Positions 11,640-23,129 of a stretch of 64,000 nucleotides of DNA are shown piece after piece. The translations under genes and the position numbers were made by a program. The stretch comes from Macropodus opercularis (lineage: Eukaryota > Chordata > Actinopteri > Anabantiformes > Osphronemidae). The number at the start of each line of letters is the position of its first letter. The first letter of the stretch is position 1. The notes beneath the pieces are model-generated. The model searched no databases, had not been told where the DNA came from, and saw only the letters and a list, made by a program, of their open reading frames with translations. The stretch covers positions 2,341,001 to 2,405,000 of the forward strand of contig CM061094.1 in NCBI GenBank assembly GCA_030770545.1, in the 5' to 3' direction.

Positions 11640-11790
11640 TACAGTCAGCCTAACTGCATGTCTTTGGACTGTGGGAGGAAGCCGGAGACCCTGGAGAGAA
11701 CCCACACAGACAGTTAGGCCCCCGGTCGCAGAACCCGGGACCTTCTCACTGTGAGGCGACAGTGCTAGCCACCACACCACCGTGCCGCCC
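11640..11790 (-). repeat. SINE-like repeat, head part (minus strand)
   Basis: On the minus strand it reads GGGCGGCACGGTGGTGTGGTGGCTAGCACTG, then GAGAAGGTCCCGGGTTC and CTTCCTCCCACAGTCC. It is the same family as 9533-9830 but keeps the tRNA-like head that the other copies lack. It does not fold as a functional tRNA gene. Confidence 0.65.
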
Positions 11791-11799
11791 GACTACAGA

Positions 11800-13357
11800 C
11801 ATTACACAACTAAAAGTACAACTAAACTGGCAGCGATTACAATGAAGTCAAAGAAAATAACTTGACTGGCTGCCTGGAGGATCACAGGCATCACCAGACA
11901 GACAAGGAACAGGATAACTCGCACTGACACACAGGACCAACATCAACTAAACTTCAGCAGCATGGGAGGACAGACAGACGGACAGGAGTTACATCCACCA
12001 AACACCAGAAGGTTAACACAGAGTAACAGCTTCAACGACCCAACCAAGACTGACACACAGAGGGCAGCTCAATACGAGACCAGACAGGAAATTAACACCA
12101 GGTGCAACCAATAACGTGGGAGATCCAGGAAACACAAGAGCAAGAGACGCAGGGAACAAGGAAGCCACAGGACACAGGACCTATAACTCTGTTAACTGTG
12201 GTTAATATTGCTGATTTATTATCTAGCAAATGATTGGACCTGCAGACAATAATAACAGCCAAAATGAGGATCGAATATATTTCTTTTGTTGTTTGCTTTT
12301 CTATTACGTTGAGCAATTTGCAGTGAACTGGACGTTCCACATGAGGGCATCAGTGGCTAAGTGTGTTAGTGGTGAAATAATAGTAAATGGTTAGAATTTA
12401 AATGATGCCAGTTCAGGCAGAATCCTTAAATCATTGTCTGTCTGATCATTAAATACTGAACATAACATTGTGGTTTTGTGCAGAGAATAATACCTGTAGT
12501 TACCCAAGGTATAAAATGTTTTTGTTTCACTGATTGAGACATAAGGATTAAATCAGATGCTTTAAACAGTTGAGGCATTAGTTTAAACAAATGAAAACTG
12601 CATTCAGTGTATGGAAACTAATTAAGGTTAGTTTCCATACACTGTAACCTGGGGAATCTGGTTTGACTTTATTTAAGACTAATATAAACATGTTTTTTGT
12701 GTAGCTTGCATCTTCCAGGTCCAGCTTCCTCCCACAGAAGTTCTACATTGTCTGAAGGTGTGAGAGTGAGAGTGAGTGACTTGTGTATCCGGCCCTCTGA
12801 TGGACCTGTCCGGGATGAACCCTGCCTATTACCTAAACAGCTGGGATGGACTCCAGCACCTTCCTGAGGTGGTTCAGATGACGAGTGAAAGAGACAATAG
12901 AATAAAACAAAACACTTTATTTGCTATGTGTTGTATACTATAACATGTTTAACAGTAAAGATGATACAGATAAGATACAACTGCCATAAAGACAACAATG
13001 TTACAAAATATTCAGTATAAAAATATGTATATTTGCTCTTTGTGATTCTGTTTCTGTTGTTACCCTAAAGAAAATCACATTGATGTCTCATAAACAAGTC
13101 AATACTAGTCAACTATTAATATACTGAAATCAGTGGGTCATGATGTTTCTTGTATTACAGAGCAGAAGAAGCTCGGGTTTGAGAGGCTGGAGCTGCCTGC
13201 ATTTGCTCGCTCAGGTAATTTAGCTGTTTGTTTGCTGGTTCAGGCATGAGATTATCTGCCAATAACGGTACAAAAGCCTCTATTTAATCTAGATTTGCTC
13301 CGAGGAGCTTCTCTCTCTAGCAGTCTAACAGTCCCTGCTGTTTGTCTGCGCGTCGTC
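11800..13357. other. 3' flank of CYP2 gene B, no gene seen
   Basis: No exon is supported. About 12,700-12,890 resembles the distal half of the SINE-like repeat (CTTCCTCCCACAG, GGGATGGACTCCAGCACC). A minus-strand AATAAA at 12916-12921 could be the gene B poly(A) signal, which would give a 3' UTR of about 440 nt. 13,178-13,357 is paralogous to the sequence 3' of gene C. Confidence 0.45.
12605..12644. repeat. Perfect 17-bp inverted repeat, 6-nt loop
   Basis: The left arm 12605-12621 and right arm 12628-12644 are exact reverse complements around TTAAGG. No matching transposon ends or coding content are seen around it. Confidence 0.95.
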
Positions 13358-16300
13358 TTACTGCGTCTCCCTGAGTTGAATCTTCATGCGGTAAGGTTTG
13401 GGCGTCAGAGTGACCCCGTACACTGGTGTGTAGTCTGGCTCTCCCGCATCCTCAGGCCAGATGAACTTGAACTTCCTCAGCAGAGTCACCATGATGAGGA
13501 AGAGCTCCATACGAGCCAGACCCTCTCCAAGACACATACGAGGACCTGACACATCACAAGACCTCAGTTATCTGCAACGGTTTGACTGAGCAAAGACAGT
13601 TTTTTATGCTCTCATACCTGTAGAGAAAGGCATAAAGGCCTCAGGCTTAACAAACTCTCCCTGGTCACTAAGGAAGTTTTCAGGGTTGAATTCATGGGGA
13701 AATTTCCATTGACCTTCTTCATTCAGCACAGATGAAAGATTTGGAATAATCATTGTACCCTGAAAACAAAAGTGTGCATAGTTAGAGAAGTGTTGTTACC
13801 TCCATTTATCCTTCATTGAAAATCTACTAAATTAACCAAGTTTCTTTGATGCAGTTTGATTGCTGTCTTCATGCTAAACTACACAGAACTGTGAGGTTTC
13901 CTTCCTCCTAAGACACGTTTGCCTTAGATTTTGATTTTAGAAGACGACTCAGATTTCTTCCCACCTTGGGAATGGAATATCCCATCAGCTCTGTGTCTTT
14001 CGTTGTGCTGTGAAAGACACTGAGTGGAACCGTGTTGGATTTCCTCTGCACTTCATGGATCACAGCCTGGAGAAGAAGTTATTAGTTAAGATGTTTTTAT
14101 TAACTAAAGTTCACAACTGAATAGTCACATAAAACGTTGAAAGTCACTTCAGAACAAAGAAAGAAAGAGTCAATCAAAACATGAATGAATGTTGAAGCTT
14201 AGTCCAGAGGCAAAAGAAAAAGCAGATGGTGGGTGATTTCTTTTGTGGGGGTCACAGGGTGGGAGTGTGTCCCAGCTGTCATTAGGTGGCAGGTGAGATA
14301 TGGCCTAAACAGACTGTCTAGACTTTGGACTGGGGAGAAGTGTGTCCACACAGAAAAGTCACATGCAATAAGACACCTATTAATCTTTATGGTAAAATGG
14401 CAGAGGGCAGTGGCAGTCTAAGTGTTTTCAGTGTGTTCAGACTGAAACTTTTTGCTGCATCATAAATAGTATTTTGAACAGATTTGTGCGCTGCAAGACA
14501 GAGCGAGAGGTTTTCCTCCACTGTTGCTATTAAAATGTCCAATTGACTGCAAGTCAAAGCTGCTCTATGTGGGATTTGTTGGGTTTAGTTGTGTATCAGA
14601 TAACTGATTGTGAATTGGCGCTACAGAAATAAAGTTGAATTGAATCAAAAAAGGGAAATAGTTTTTTATTACCTGCATGTAGGGCATGTTGTGTCTGTCA
14701 TCAAAGCTGACCAGACCCTTCCCTTCTAACACCTGGTCTATCTCCTGCTGACAACGCTCTGAGAGTGAAGTGGACAGGAGGTAACACACTTTTTATTATT
14801 TCACTTTCCCAACTCATAAACTGAAATGACTTGTTGAAGAATGTCCTCCACGGTAATAACGACTGGTGGAGGCTTCAATGGTGTAATGAAATGTTCCAGA
14901 ATAAGTAGAATGAAGATCTTTAAGTCCCGTTATCACACCTTGTATGTGTGGGTAGGTAGTAAGGTAGAGGAAGCCAGTGAGCAGGGTGTTGGAGGTGGTG
15001 TCAGTCCCAGCAAAGTGAAGATCTAGAGCGTTAAAGACGAGTCGCTCCGCTGAAAATGAGGAGCCATCACTGCCTCTCTAAAAAGAAAAGATTCATTGAA
15101 GACATGACATAGATGTTATTGAAATGCCAATGCAACCAATGCTTTTGTCACGATCGGCAAGGCTGCCGATCAGATCCTCACTGGGTGAATCTCCACCCAG
15201 CGGAGTCACTCACCACACCCCTGTCATCACCACGCACCTGCCTGATTATCCGCACCTGCCTCATTGTCTGGTTACTTAAGTTCTCCCCACAGCTCAGTCC
15301 CTTGTCAGATCGTCAACGTTATTTTCATGGATCACGACGGACCTCGGACCTTGCACCTTGCCACTTGCCACAAGACTGTGAGTTCTGTTTCCATTGCCTG
15401 CTTCTGTGTCTCTGCCTTGTTGCTCGCTGGATTATGGATTTGCCCCTGACTTGGTCAAATGAGTCCTGTGTCATGAACTCTCTCTGCTCTGTGTTCTGGT
15501 GGCTCACGCAATTCATGTCTGGATAAGGACTGCTCGTCCAAGAACTGCTCGCAGGAGTTGTTACGAGCGCCTTTGGTGCGCCGTAAGCCCGCAGCACGAC
15601 TCTCTGAACTATCGGCCGGTTCGGCTCGTTTTTTATCCTTTTTTTCGTTGTGGTTTTTGCTGTCTCTCTGTTTTCTTCTCTCCCTGCTCACCAGCCACGA
15701 CCAGACACAGTCATCAGTTGCCGCACTCCAAATCCAACCTGACAGAACCTCGGACCGGACTCCCGTTTCCCCCCCACACCATATTCCCATCACTATTGTC
15801 ATCTTGTACCAATAAAACTCACTGTCTTCTACACCCCATCCTAGTTCAGCCTGTTCCATTCCTCTCTCATGCTCGACAGACATTCAGAACCGTAACAGTA
15901 CGATCTGACCAAACATGGAACCCGCTGAACCAGGCCTAGCTTCCGACCTCGACCAAGTAATTCAGGCCCTCTTCAACCTGCTAGACACCATCCCGGATAT
16001 CCCTGACTCCCCGTCCCGTATCTCCATACTAAACCGGGTTACGGAGGTTTACACTACCTACCCCTGTTTGAAGAACCACACAACGTTCCCTGGGCTTCTG
16101 ACCATGCAGGTCAGACTCAGAAGGAGGGAGACACCCCGTCCTCAGTCTGCTCTCTCCCCAAGTCGTCAGTCTGCTCCCTTGCCACGACCACAGCCTGTCT
16201 CCTCGCCTGTCTCACCCATACCAGAACGTTCTGCCGCCCAATCACAGACCCAAGCCACCTCTCCAGTTTTCTGCACCGGCCACGTGATTCTCGGCTCATA

Positions 16301-19300
16301 CAGGACGCCTGAGCTCGCCCCTCGTCTCTCACCCTCTGAGGGCCGCCTTATCTGGCAGGAAATGAAACACCAGGCGGACCCTCTTCATACCCCTCCGTTT
16401 TCCCCGGTCCCAGACCCTGAGTTTCAGCCGTCTCTCGCAGAGCCTGCAGCTTCACGCCACGCAGAGCCAGGCCAGGCCGCCCCATGCTGGATCGCTCCTG
16501 AACTGCCTCCTGGTCCGGTGTTTTCCCGGGCCGTTACGGACTCTCGCCGTAGGAGGTGGAGGGAGGTGGTGAACGTGTGGAGGCTCGCTTGGAGCGACGC
16601 CTGCTTTCCCAGGCCCTTTTAGTGGCTAACGTGGGAGAAGGTTCTGGCCAGGCTCGCTGCCGACGACCCAGAAGAGACCCCGGCTTGCTCAACCACCTCG
16701 AGCATGGAACTCGCTGCCTCGACACTGGGAGCGGATTCCTGCTCTCCCCTGGCTACTTCTGTCACCCAGGCCCCGGAACTGCCCACGCTCCCGTCTCCAG
16801 CCTCGACCGTCAATGTCTTGCCCACGCCTGTCTCCAGAGGCTCAGGGGAGACCGCTCCGTTCACGACATTTTCTCTCAACGCAGAGGAGCTTCTCGGGTC
16901 CCTACCAGCCGACTGCAGCAGCCGGCGACATCCGTCTAGGCTCCGACTCCACAGTCATCGCCGTCGGCTGTCCCGAGGCCTTCGCCATGGTAACCACAGA
17001 CGCCGGCCGCCCAGACCGCCACGCCACATACGCCGACCGCCGCGCCACAGCAACCACAGACGCCAGCGGTCGCCCAGGGTTCTACGCTGCTACCGCTACC
17101 ACCGCCGACGTCGACCACCCAGACCCACACGCCACAAGTTCTGTCTTCAACCTTTCCCGAACTCGTTCAAAGTCCTCGCCACGTGCGGCCCGCGGGAGGG
17201 GCCGCTCACTGCCCTTCTTAGATGCGGTCCTATGGAAGGACTCGTTATCCTGGTTTTGTGTGGCCTGGTGGGCTCACACAGGTTCCTGGCTCTGGCGACC
17301 CCGGGAGGGGTCCGCCTTCTGGTCCCGGCAATACAGTGGTGGGAGGACCGCGCACTGCGTTTGGTCCCTCCTCCGGGTCCCCCTCCTCCCGCCCGACCTT
17401 GTGTGGATGGCCTGCACAAGGTTGGGCCGTCTGGAATCCGGCCCTTGAGGAGGGGGGGGGGGGGGGCTCTTTCCTTATCCTTTTTTTCGTTGTGGTTTTT
17501 GCTGTCTCTCTGTTTTCTTCTCTCCCTGCTCACCAGCCACGACCAGACACCGTCATCAGTTGCCGCACTCCAAATCCAACCTGACAGAACCTCGGACCGG
17601 ACTCCCGTTTCCCCCCCCCGCACCATATTCCCATTACTATTGTCATCTTGTACCAATAAAACTCACTGTCTTCTACACACCATCCTAGTTCAGCCTGTTC
17701 CATTCCTCTCTCATGCTCGACATTCAGAACTGTAACAGCTTTACAGACACTCCAGCACACATGGAATCACGCTGCTGTGTTTGTCTCTCTCATCCCTGTC
17801 AGTTGTGGAGCTGCTTCTACTCCCTTTTGTGCATTTGACAACTACATCTATCACCACGATCTTGGTTTTGGTCAAGAGATGATTGAGATGTGATGAAAGA
17901 AATTATTACATACATTTTACCAATATTTTATGATATGCAGTAAATGTTGATGGGTTGAAAGCACCCTGTGGTAAAACTGTACAAGGAGCCCGACGTAGAC
18001 TGTTGTTAAAACACTGTATTGCTACAGCTATGACAAATTAATGTACGTTTTAATAAGCAACCTCAAAGCTGTATGTAGAGAGAGTTTCAAAGTTCTACAG
18101 ATACATGAACACACACTCACCTTATCCAGTTCGTCCAGATAGCAGTCAACAAAGTCTCTCGGCTCTCCCGCGACTCTGGTTTTCATGTGCTCATCCACTA
18201 AATTCTCTGTAAGGTTTTGACAAATCTGAACAAAGAGAAGTCATCATTCATTGGTTCTAACAGTTTGTGTGTAAGGTGAGACAGATTAAAATTAAACAGC
18301 TTTCGCTTCATTTAAATGCTGTTTTCTTTCACGTTTTTTTTCAGTAAGTGACTCATTAAAAAAATCACTCAAACTAACTTACGTCCATATTCTTAAAAGC
18401 CTTGTTAAAAGGTAGCGGCAGCTTGCGGACAATGGGATAAGAGTCGTAGACCTGAAAGACAGAAAAACACTTGAATATTCTAGCTGATTATTATCAGACA
18501 TGTATAAAGATGAAATGTACAAAGTACTACTGGAAATAATTACGAGCAGCCTAAAATTCAAAGTTCTGCGCATACAGGGCAAATTCAGAGACAGGAAGTA
18601 GAGGCAGCACAGAGAGCTTTGGAAAAATGTGAGGTTCTCTCACCACATTCCACGGCCCATTCGTTATCTTTGCATTCTCTGTGAAGCAACGAACCACCTC
18701 TCTGATGAACTCGTCGTCATACTCGAAGCGTGTCCCAAACAGAACCTGGCAGATGATGTTAGAGGCTGCATTATGGAACATGAGCTGAGGACTCAGGGTT
18801 TTGCCTGTGAAGGAGAATGTAGAGACTAAACCACTACAGAAATCACATCGTCCGGGGTGAGGATTGTTTAGCAGCAGATCACACACCAATGCTCTTCTCC
18901 ACGGTGTTAATGATGTGCTGAATCTCTCCATGAATCCTGTCCTCCATGGTGTTCTTCCCCAGACCAAAGTTCCTCAGGGTCATCAGAGCAAAGCGACGGT
19001 GCTCCTTCCAAGTAGGGCCATAATCTGCCAGAATCACTCCTACAATAGGACGCGATGACACAATTCAATATGGGTTTAGGGATGAGCTCCTTGAATGTTT
19101 TTTAAAAACGATGGCTTTGTAGTGAGATTCTTGCAGTTCTGGTTTTCTGTTGAGTCCATCTACTGTACTAATAGTTTATCAAAGCTCCTGCTTGGCAGTG
19201 ATTTTCTGTTCCTAGATTAATGTTGGGTTAATTGGGTTAGTTTAATTCTTTGTTTTTGCATTTCTAAATTTAGTATTCTGACTCTCTGTGAATTTTTGTT

Positions 19301-21300
19301 CTTATTAATAAAGTATATCTATGTATTGACTGACTGTGTCTCTCTGGGTGTATTTGCTTCTGGGTCTGAGCACCTGCTCGTTTAAGTTCGTAACAGACTC
19401 AAATCAGGCCACGGATGCGTTACTAGACTATAGGCACTAAATCACTAACTAAGTCAAAACTAGAGCGTGCAAAAACAGATGAATATAACGAGCCTGCGCT
19501 GCTTCCACTGCTGTTCTGACCTCTGAGTTTCCCAGAGGGATATATATGCATGTAAAATATTCAGACCTGCTGTTTATTTTTCCTCAGTCCAGTTTTGACT
19601 ATAAACAGATGTTTTTAACCAACTATGTTAGCATATTTCGTCATGTCATCTCTCTCATGTACCCGTCCTACCTTTCCTCTGGGTGACGTCATTGACAAAC
19701 AGGTCTTGGGGACGTCCAGAGAAATCACTGGCCTTGGTCACTAGAGCCTCTTTAATGGTGTGGAATCCATTTATGAATACAGCTGGTTTGGAGCCAAGGA
19801 ACAGGCTGTAAACGTTTCCATAAGACTTCCGCAGCTGGAAGAGAACAAAATAGTTAGTCAGCATTTGTATTTGACTTTATTTCAGATGGACAGAATTCTA
19901 CAGAATGATGATTGTGCCCTTATTTTCTCAGACACGCAATTGTTCTGATGTGTAAGAGCCATGTGCACAAAAACTGTGTTTACTCTTTAACGACATGTCA
20001 GAGTAAAACAGTGAATTAGTAAAGTCCTGCAATTCTGCACTCTCTGAAGTTTTATTTTGAACCTTTAAAGCTGCACAGTTTCTATAAAGTAGTAGTTTGT
20101 AGTGGATATGATTAAAGTGTATATTATGAGCCATATTGTAGTTTTCATTTGAGAGTATAATAATGTCTACGTGTCTCATCCTGCTCTTACTAAAGTTTAG
20201 CCTGTTTTCTGCTAGACAGGGAATGTTGTAATGTGTTTGAACTGTGTGTGGGTGTGGGTGATGATGACTTGGATAGATTTTCTACTTGCTCTGATGTAAA
20301 CACATGATCATATCTGCTCCTGGTCAGAATATGAGGAAGTGGAGCCAGGAAGGCGCCACATGTTGGACCTAGATTTTAAAAGGACTGTGTTGTAGGAGGC
20401 TTTGCTGCCTGCTGCCTCTCGTCTTTCGCTTTGTGCTCCTGTACACATTTGTGTACAGAGGCTTGATTTGTTTACAAATGAAATTATAACCAATATAAAC
20501 AAAATCATCATAAGAAAAACTACAAATGTCAGATCAATGTGCATGTTTAACACCGCAACCGCTGTCTTATTGTTATTTACCTGCGTTTCCCCTATAGGTT
20601 AAACTGAGTTAACTTCAGTAATGAACTCATCCACATCATCAACATGTCTCTTATATTGATCTATTATTGTAAAGTTTAAATACAGTCGAGTGAGATCTAG
20701 TTTGTAATGAAGCAGACTGTGTGTGACATCAGAACTGTGTGGGGAGCTTTATCGTTTTCATTTGTGTATGAATACATTCCTTCAGTTGTTGAACATGTCC
20801 CTGGTCTGGAGAGACGCTGGAAGGGGAGAAGCTAGAGTGGTGTGTTAATGACAAAGTTTCATAAAGAAAAACAGATTTAAGATACAACATTTGTATTAAT
20901 CCCTAAGGTATTTTATTTTCCCACAGCACTAATGCCTTTAATCTACAGCACGTTGTGCTGACATCTGGCAACACTTGTTTATCAAGATCTCCCACTCATT
21001 CATGGATTATGTCTGTGGGTTCATGTTACAATGTACATGACCTGTGACCTGCTACAGGCTGACTTCAGTCTGAGAACAAGAGCAGTCAACTCTGTACAGA
21101 CAATGTTAATGTAATACTTAACATGCATGTTTTCTTACCGTCTCAAGGTCCTTCAAGGGATTCTCTAGGGTCAGGTTCAGCAGGTTTCCCAGTACTGGCA
21201 GAGCAGGAGGCCCCGGAGGAAAGTTCTTTGGCCTTCCAGACCTGAGTAGAAGAATGACCAACCAAATGCAGAGACATAGCAGGATGAATGCAGCAAACAT
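13358..21300 (-). CDS. CYP2-family cytochrome P450, gene B (complete, 489 aa)
   Basis: A membrane-bound haem-thiolate monooxygenase of the teleost CYP2J/2N/2P/2AD-like group; its substrate cannot be told from sequence. Coding exons 5' to 3': 21139-21300, 19672-19834, 18887-19039, 18644-18804, 18383-18451, 18121-18225, 14939-15077, 14673-14758, 13965-14066, 13618-13759, 13358-13545. They sum to 1,470 nt with no internal stop, phases agree, and every junction is GT-AG. Visible features: hydrophobic anchor (residues 1-20), PPGPP hinge (28-32), I-helix AGTDTT (294-299), K-helix EVQR (351-354), and haem loop FSTGPRMCLG with ligand Cys432. The ATG at 21300 is chosen; the in-frame GTG seven codons earlier is not. 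Canonical CYP2 exons 5 and 7 are each split in two (69+105 and 86+102 nt). The intron between 15077 and 18121 holds a 2.6-kb LTR element. Its exons 1-2 are nearly identical to those of gene A. Confidence 0.93.
14500..14645 (+). repeat. L2-like LINE 3' end in a gene B intron
   Basis: It contains CACTGTTGCTATTAAAATGTCC, CATGTGGGATTTGTTGGGTTTAG-like sequence and a final AAATAAAGTTGAATTGAATC, matching the end of the LINE at 57,620-57,775. It lies just upstream (in plus coordinates, 14,500-14,645) of exon 7a and carries no coding sequence. Confidence 0.65.
15146..15897 (+). repeat. 5' LTR of element 2
   Basis: A TG...CA-bounded LTR of 752 bp. A TATA-like GGTTACTTAAGTT lies near 15,270-15,282, and CAATAAAACTCACTG near 15,812 would be the poly(A) signal. 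The last 265 bp match 17475-17737. Confidence 0.85.
15915..16622 (+). CDS. gag-like reading frame of element 2
   Basis: A 235-codon frame starting 18 nt after the 5' LTR. It is proline/serine rich after residue 70 and has no zinc knuckle. The segment LIWQEMKxQADP and the ending WRLAWSDACFPRPF recur in element 1, so this is a conserved element protein segment rather than chance. I do not recognise a catalytic domain. It may be the N-terminal remnant of a gypsy gag; expression is unknown. Confidence 0.5.
   Translation: MEPAEPGLASDLDQVIQALFNLLDTIPDIPDSPSRISILNRVTEVYTTYPCLKNHTTFPGLLTMQVRLRRRETPRPQSALSPSRQSAPLPRPQPVSSPVSPIPERSAAQSQTQATSPVFCTGHVILGSYRTPELAPRLSPSEGRLIWQEMKHQADPLHTPPFSPVPDPEFQPSLAEPAASRHAEPGQAAPCWIAPELPPGPVFSRAVTDSRRRRWREVVNVWRLAWSDACFPRPF
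17445..17737 (+). repeat. Polypurine tract and truncated 3' LTR of element 2
   Basis: GAGGAG followed by the 15-G run (17452-17466) is a typical polypurine tract. It is followed after 8 nt by sequence matching the 5' LTR only from its position 488 onward (15,633). The first about 487 bp of the 3' LTR, including the TG end and promoter, are missing, although the outer CA end and target duplication are intact. Confidence 0.85.
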
Positions 21301-21321
21301 GGTGAACTGAACTGAAGACAC

Positions 21322-22539
21322 TGAATGGCTGACTGGTTTACAGCAGAAGCTGTGCTCTCAGCCCCACCTCCTCTGGCTCTGCACTCTGCTCTGTTTAACG
21401 GTGACGATCCAGAATCCAGCCCAGGCTGCAGAGGCCTGTCTTTAGGTTCTCTGCGTCACACATTATATAATTCAAAAGTCAACACAAGGGGAGGGATGAA
21501 TGGGAATAATGACTAATAATAAAGAAAACTTACATAACTAATTCCACTACAGGTGATGCTTATCTGATAGTGTTGTTGCTAGATTTCAGTAGATGACTGA
21601 GGCATCTTTTGTCGTTTTTCTTTCCCATGTAGCTACAGAGAGGAGAGCAGCCATGTTCATCGTACCCATAATTAGGCAGATTGTTTTGTTCATGGTGCTG
21701 CAGCCTCACTGTGAACAATGTTCGATATTGTTGAATCAGAGGAGGTCAACTCCATGGTAACTCAGAAACATGCAGAATAGTGCAAAGGACACGAAAACTA
21801 GAAAGGAAGCAATGTTCCACCAATTTAGATCACATACAAACATATTAAAAAGCACTTTAAGTTGCTAAAGTCACATTCATGTGTAATTCATTGTTGCAAA
21901 CTCACATGTTACACGCTGCTGACTGACAGGGCAGATTCTGAAGGACGTAGGGAAACGAACGGACGAACTGACATAAAATAATAATGTTTTAATAAATCAG
22001 AAGACAAAGAACACAGACATGAAAGTCATAACAATATGCAAATCACTGCAATGCAGGATAGAACTACCAACAGGAGGCAAATACTACTGACACAACGAAA
22101 ACCACACAAAAACACCTGAAGATCTTAGAGGGACAGATAATGACAGGATGCACTGCTAAAGGAAACACTCCTCACTGGACAGGACAAGACAAAATACACA
22201 AACCATTGTAACGGTAAAGTATAGACCACACTAAACAACAAAGACAAGGCAAACACAAAGATCTTAAACACAGAGACAAAAAACAAAGATGAAAGTGATC
22301 AGCATGATTAAGATGAGAAACAGAAAACCAAAGCTCAAAGTGTCTCCAGAGGCCTAAGGGCTGAATCATCACATTCATCATTACTGGAGGGAAATAAACA
22401 CGGACACACACAAACAAGGATTTGTGAGATAAATGACATAGACATAAATATAGTTCATTTCAACACTGACTACAATCCATATTGTATTTTATATTGCTAT
22501 TTACCTTGTTTTCCCCTATAGGTTAAACTGAGTTAACTT
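21322..22539. other. 5' flank of gene B, no gene seen
   Basis: Paralogous to 5,047-6,237. No exon is supported. It should contain the gene B promoter; a TATA-like TGTAAAC lies on the minus strand near 21,344. Confidence 0.5.
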
Positions 22540-22793
22540 CAATAATGAACTCATCCAGTGCCACCATTCTTCCAGAGCCAGTTTCACTGCCAGCAGCTCT
22601 ATTGCCCACATCGTGGTTTGCACATCGAAACAGGTGCATTGCAAAAGGCGTACGGGTGAACCTTGTTATCGTCAAACCGTTGAGACAAGACCACCCAGAC
22701 TCCGATACTGAAAGCGTCCACCTCAGCAATGAATTGACGGAACGTCTCTGGAATGTGAAGCACAAGAGCAAAGGTAAACAGAGTCTTTAACAT
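22540..22793 (-). pseudogene. Ty3/gypsy RNase H remnant
   Basis: The minus-strand frame (22599-22793) reads LKTLFTFALVLHIPETFRQFI then EVDAFSIGVWVVLSQR and KVHPYAF. This is the connection and RNase H start typical of gypsy pol, with key positions changed (EVDA kept, later residues lost). It stops abruptly. It may come from the same ancestral insertion as the integrase remnant at 7,391-8,080, each duplicate keeping a different piece. Confidence 0.8.
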
Positions 22794-22799
22794 TTGTCA

Positions 22800-23126
22800 G
22801 TCCTCCAGCCCCTGGAGGGCGCTGTGGTCCCGTCCTGGTTTTCGTTCTTCTTCTGTCCCTACACGTGTCATGTGTCAGTGAAATTATTACTTACACCTGT
22901 GTTTTGTTTCCTGTTTGGTCATGTAGTTCCTGTTCTGTCTTCGTCACTTGTCAGTCCGTTGTGCTTCTGTGTGCTTTGTTGTGCCTGATGTCTGTGATGT
23001 CCCTGACGTCGATGCGAACCTGTGAGTCTCTGTCCTGTTGTGTTTTGAAGTCAAGTCATGTCATGTTTTTGAGCTTTGCATTTGGGTCTGCACCTTGGTC
23101 CACATCAGTGTCCCAGAAGTGACAGT
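22800..23126 (+). repeat. LTR-like copy with internal deletion
   Basis: Paralogous to 8091-8565. It keeps the GGAGGGCGCTGTGGTCC start and the GAAGTGACAG end but has lost about 150 bp, including the poly(A)-signal block. Confidence 0.6.
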
Positions 23127-23129
23127 TTG

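Larger units (their letters stand above)
15146..17737 (+). mobile_element. Non-autonomous LTR retrotransposon (element 2) in gene B intron
   Basis: It begins TGTCACGATCGG, ends CTGTAACA, and is flanked by a perfect 5-bp target duplication GCTTT (15141-15145 and 17738-17742), so the termini are well defined. The 5' LTR is 15146-15897 (752 bp, TG...CA, CAATAAAA poly(A) signal near 15,813). The 3' LTR copy is only about 263 bp (17475-17737). The interior starts with a priming-like region and an ATG at 15915. Open frames are 15915-16622 (235 codons, resembling the N-terminal part of a gag) and an arginine/proline-rich frame to about 17,448. No protease, RT or integrase is present. A polypurine tract with 15 consecutive Gs (17452-17466) precedes the 3' LTR. 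It lies in sense-opposite orientation within the intron between gene B coding exons 6 and 7 as ordered here. Confidence 0.88.

Noticed and set aside
11640..11790. Possible tRNA gene (box B-like sequence; also at 9,533 and 24,384)
   Set aside because: tRNA-like head of an interspersed repeat; no full cloverleaf or acceptor stem.
16704..17735. 343-codon plus-strand frame in element 2
   Set aside because: Low-complexity Arg/Pro-rich translation running through the polypurine tract into the LTR. It starts in a different frame from the ATG at 15915 and has no domain.
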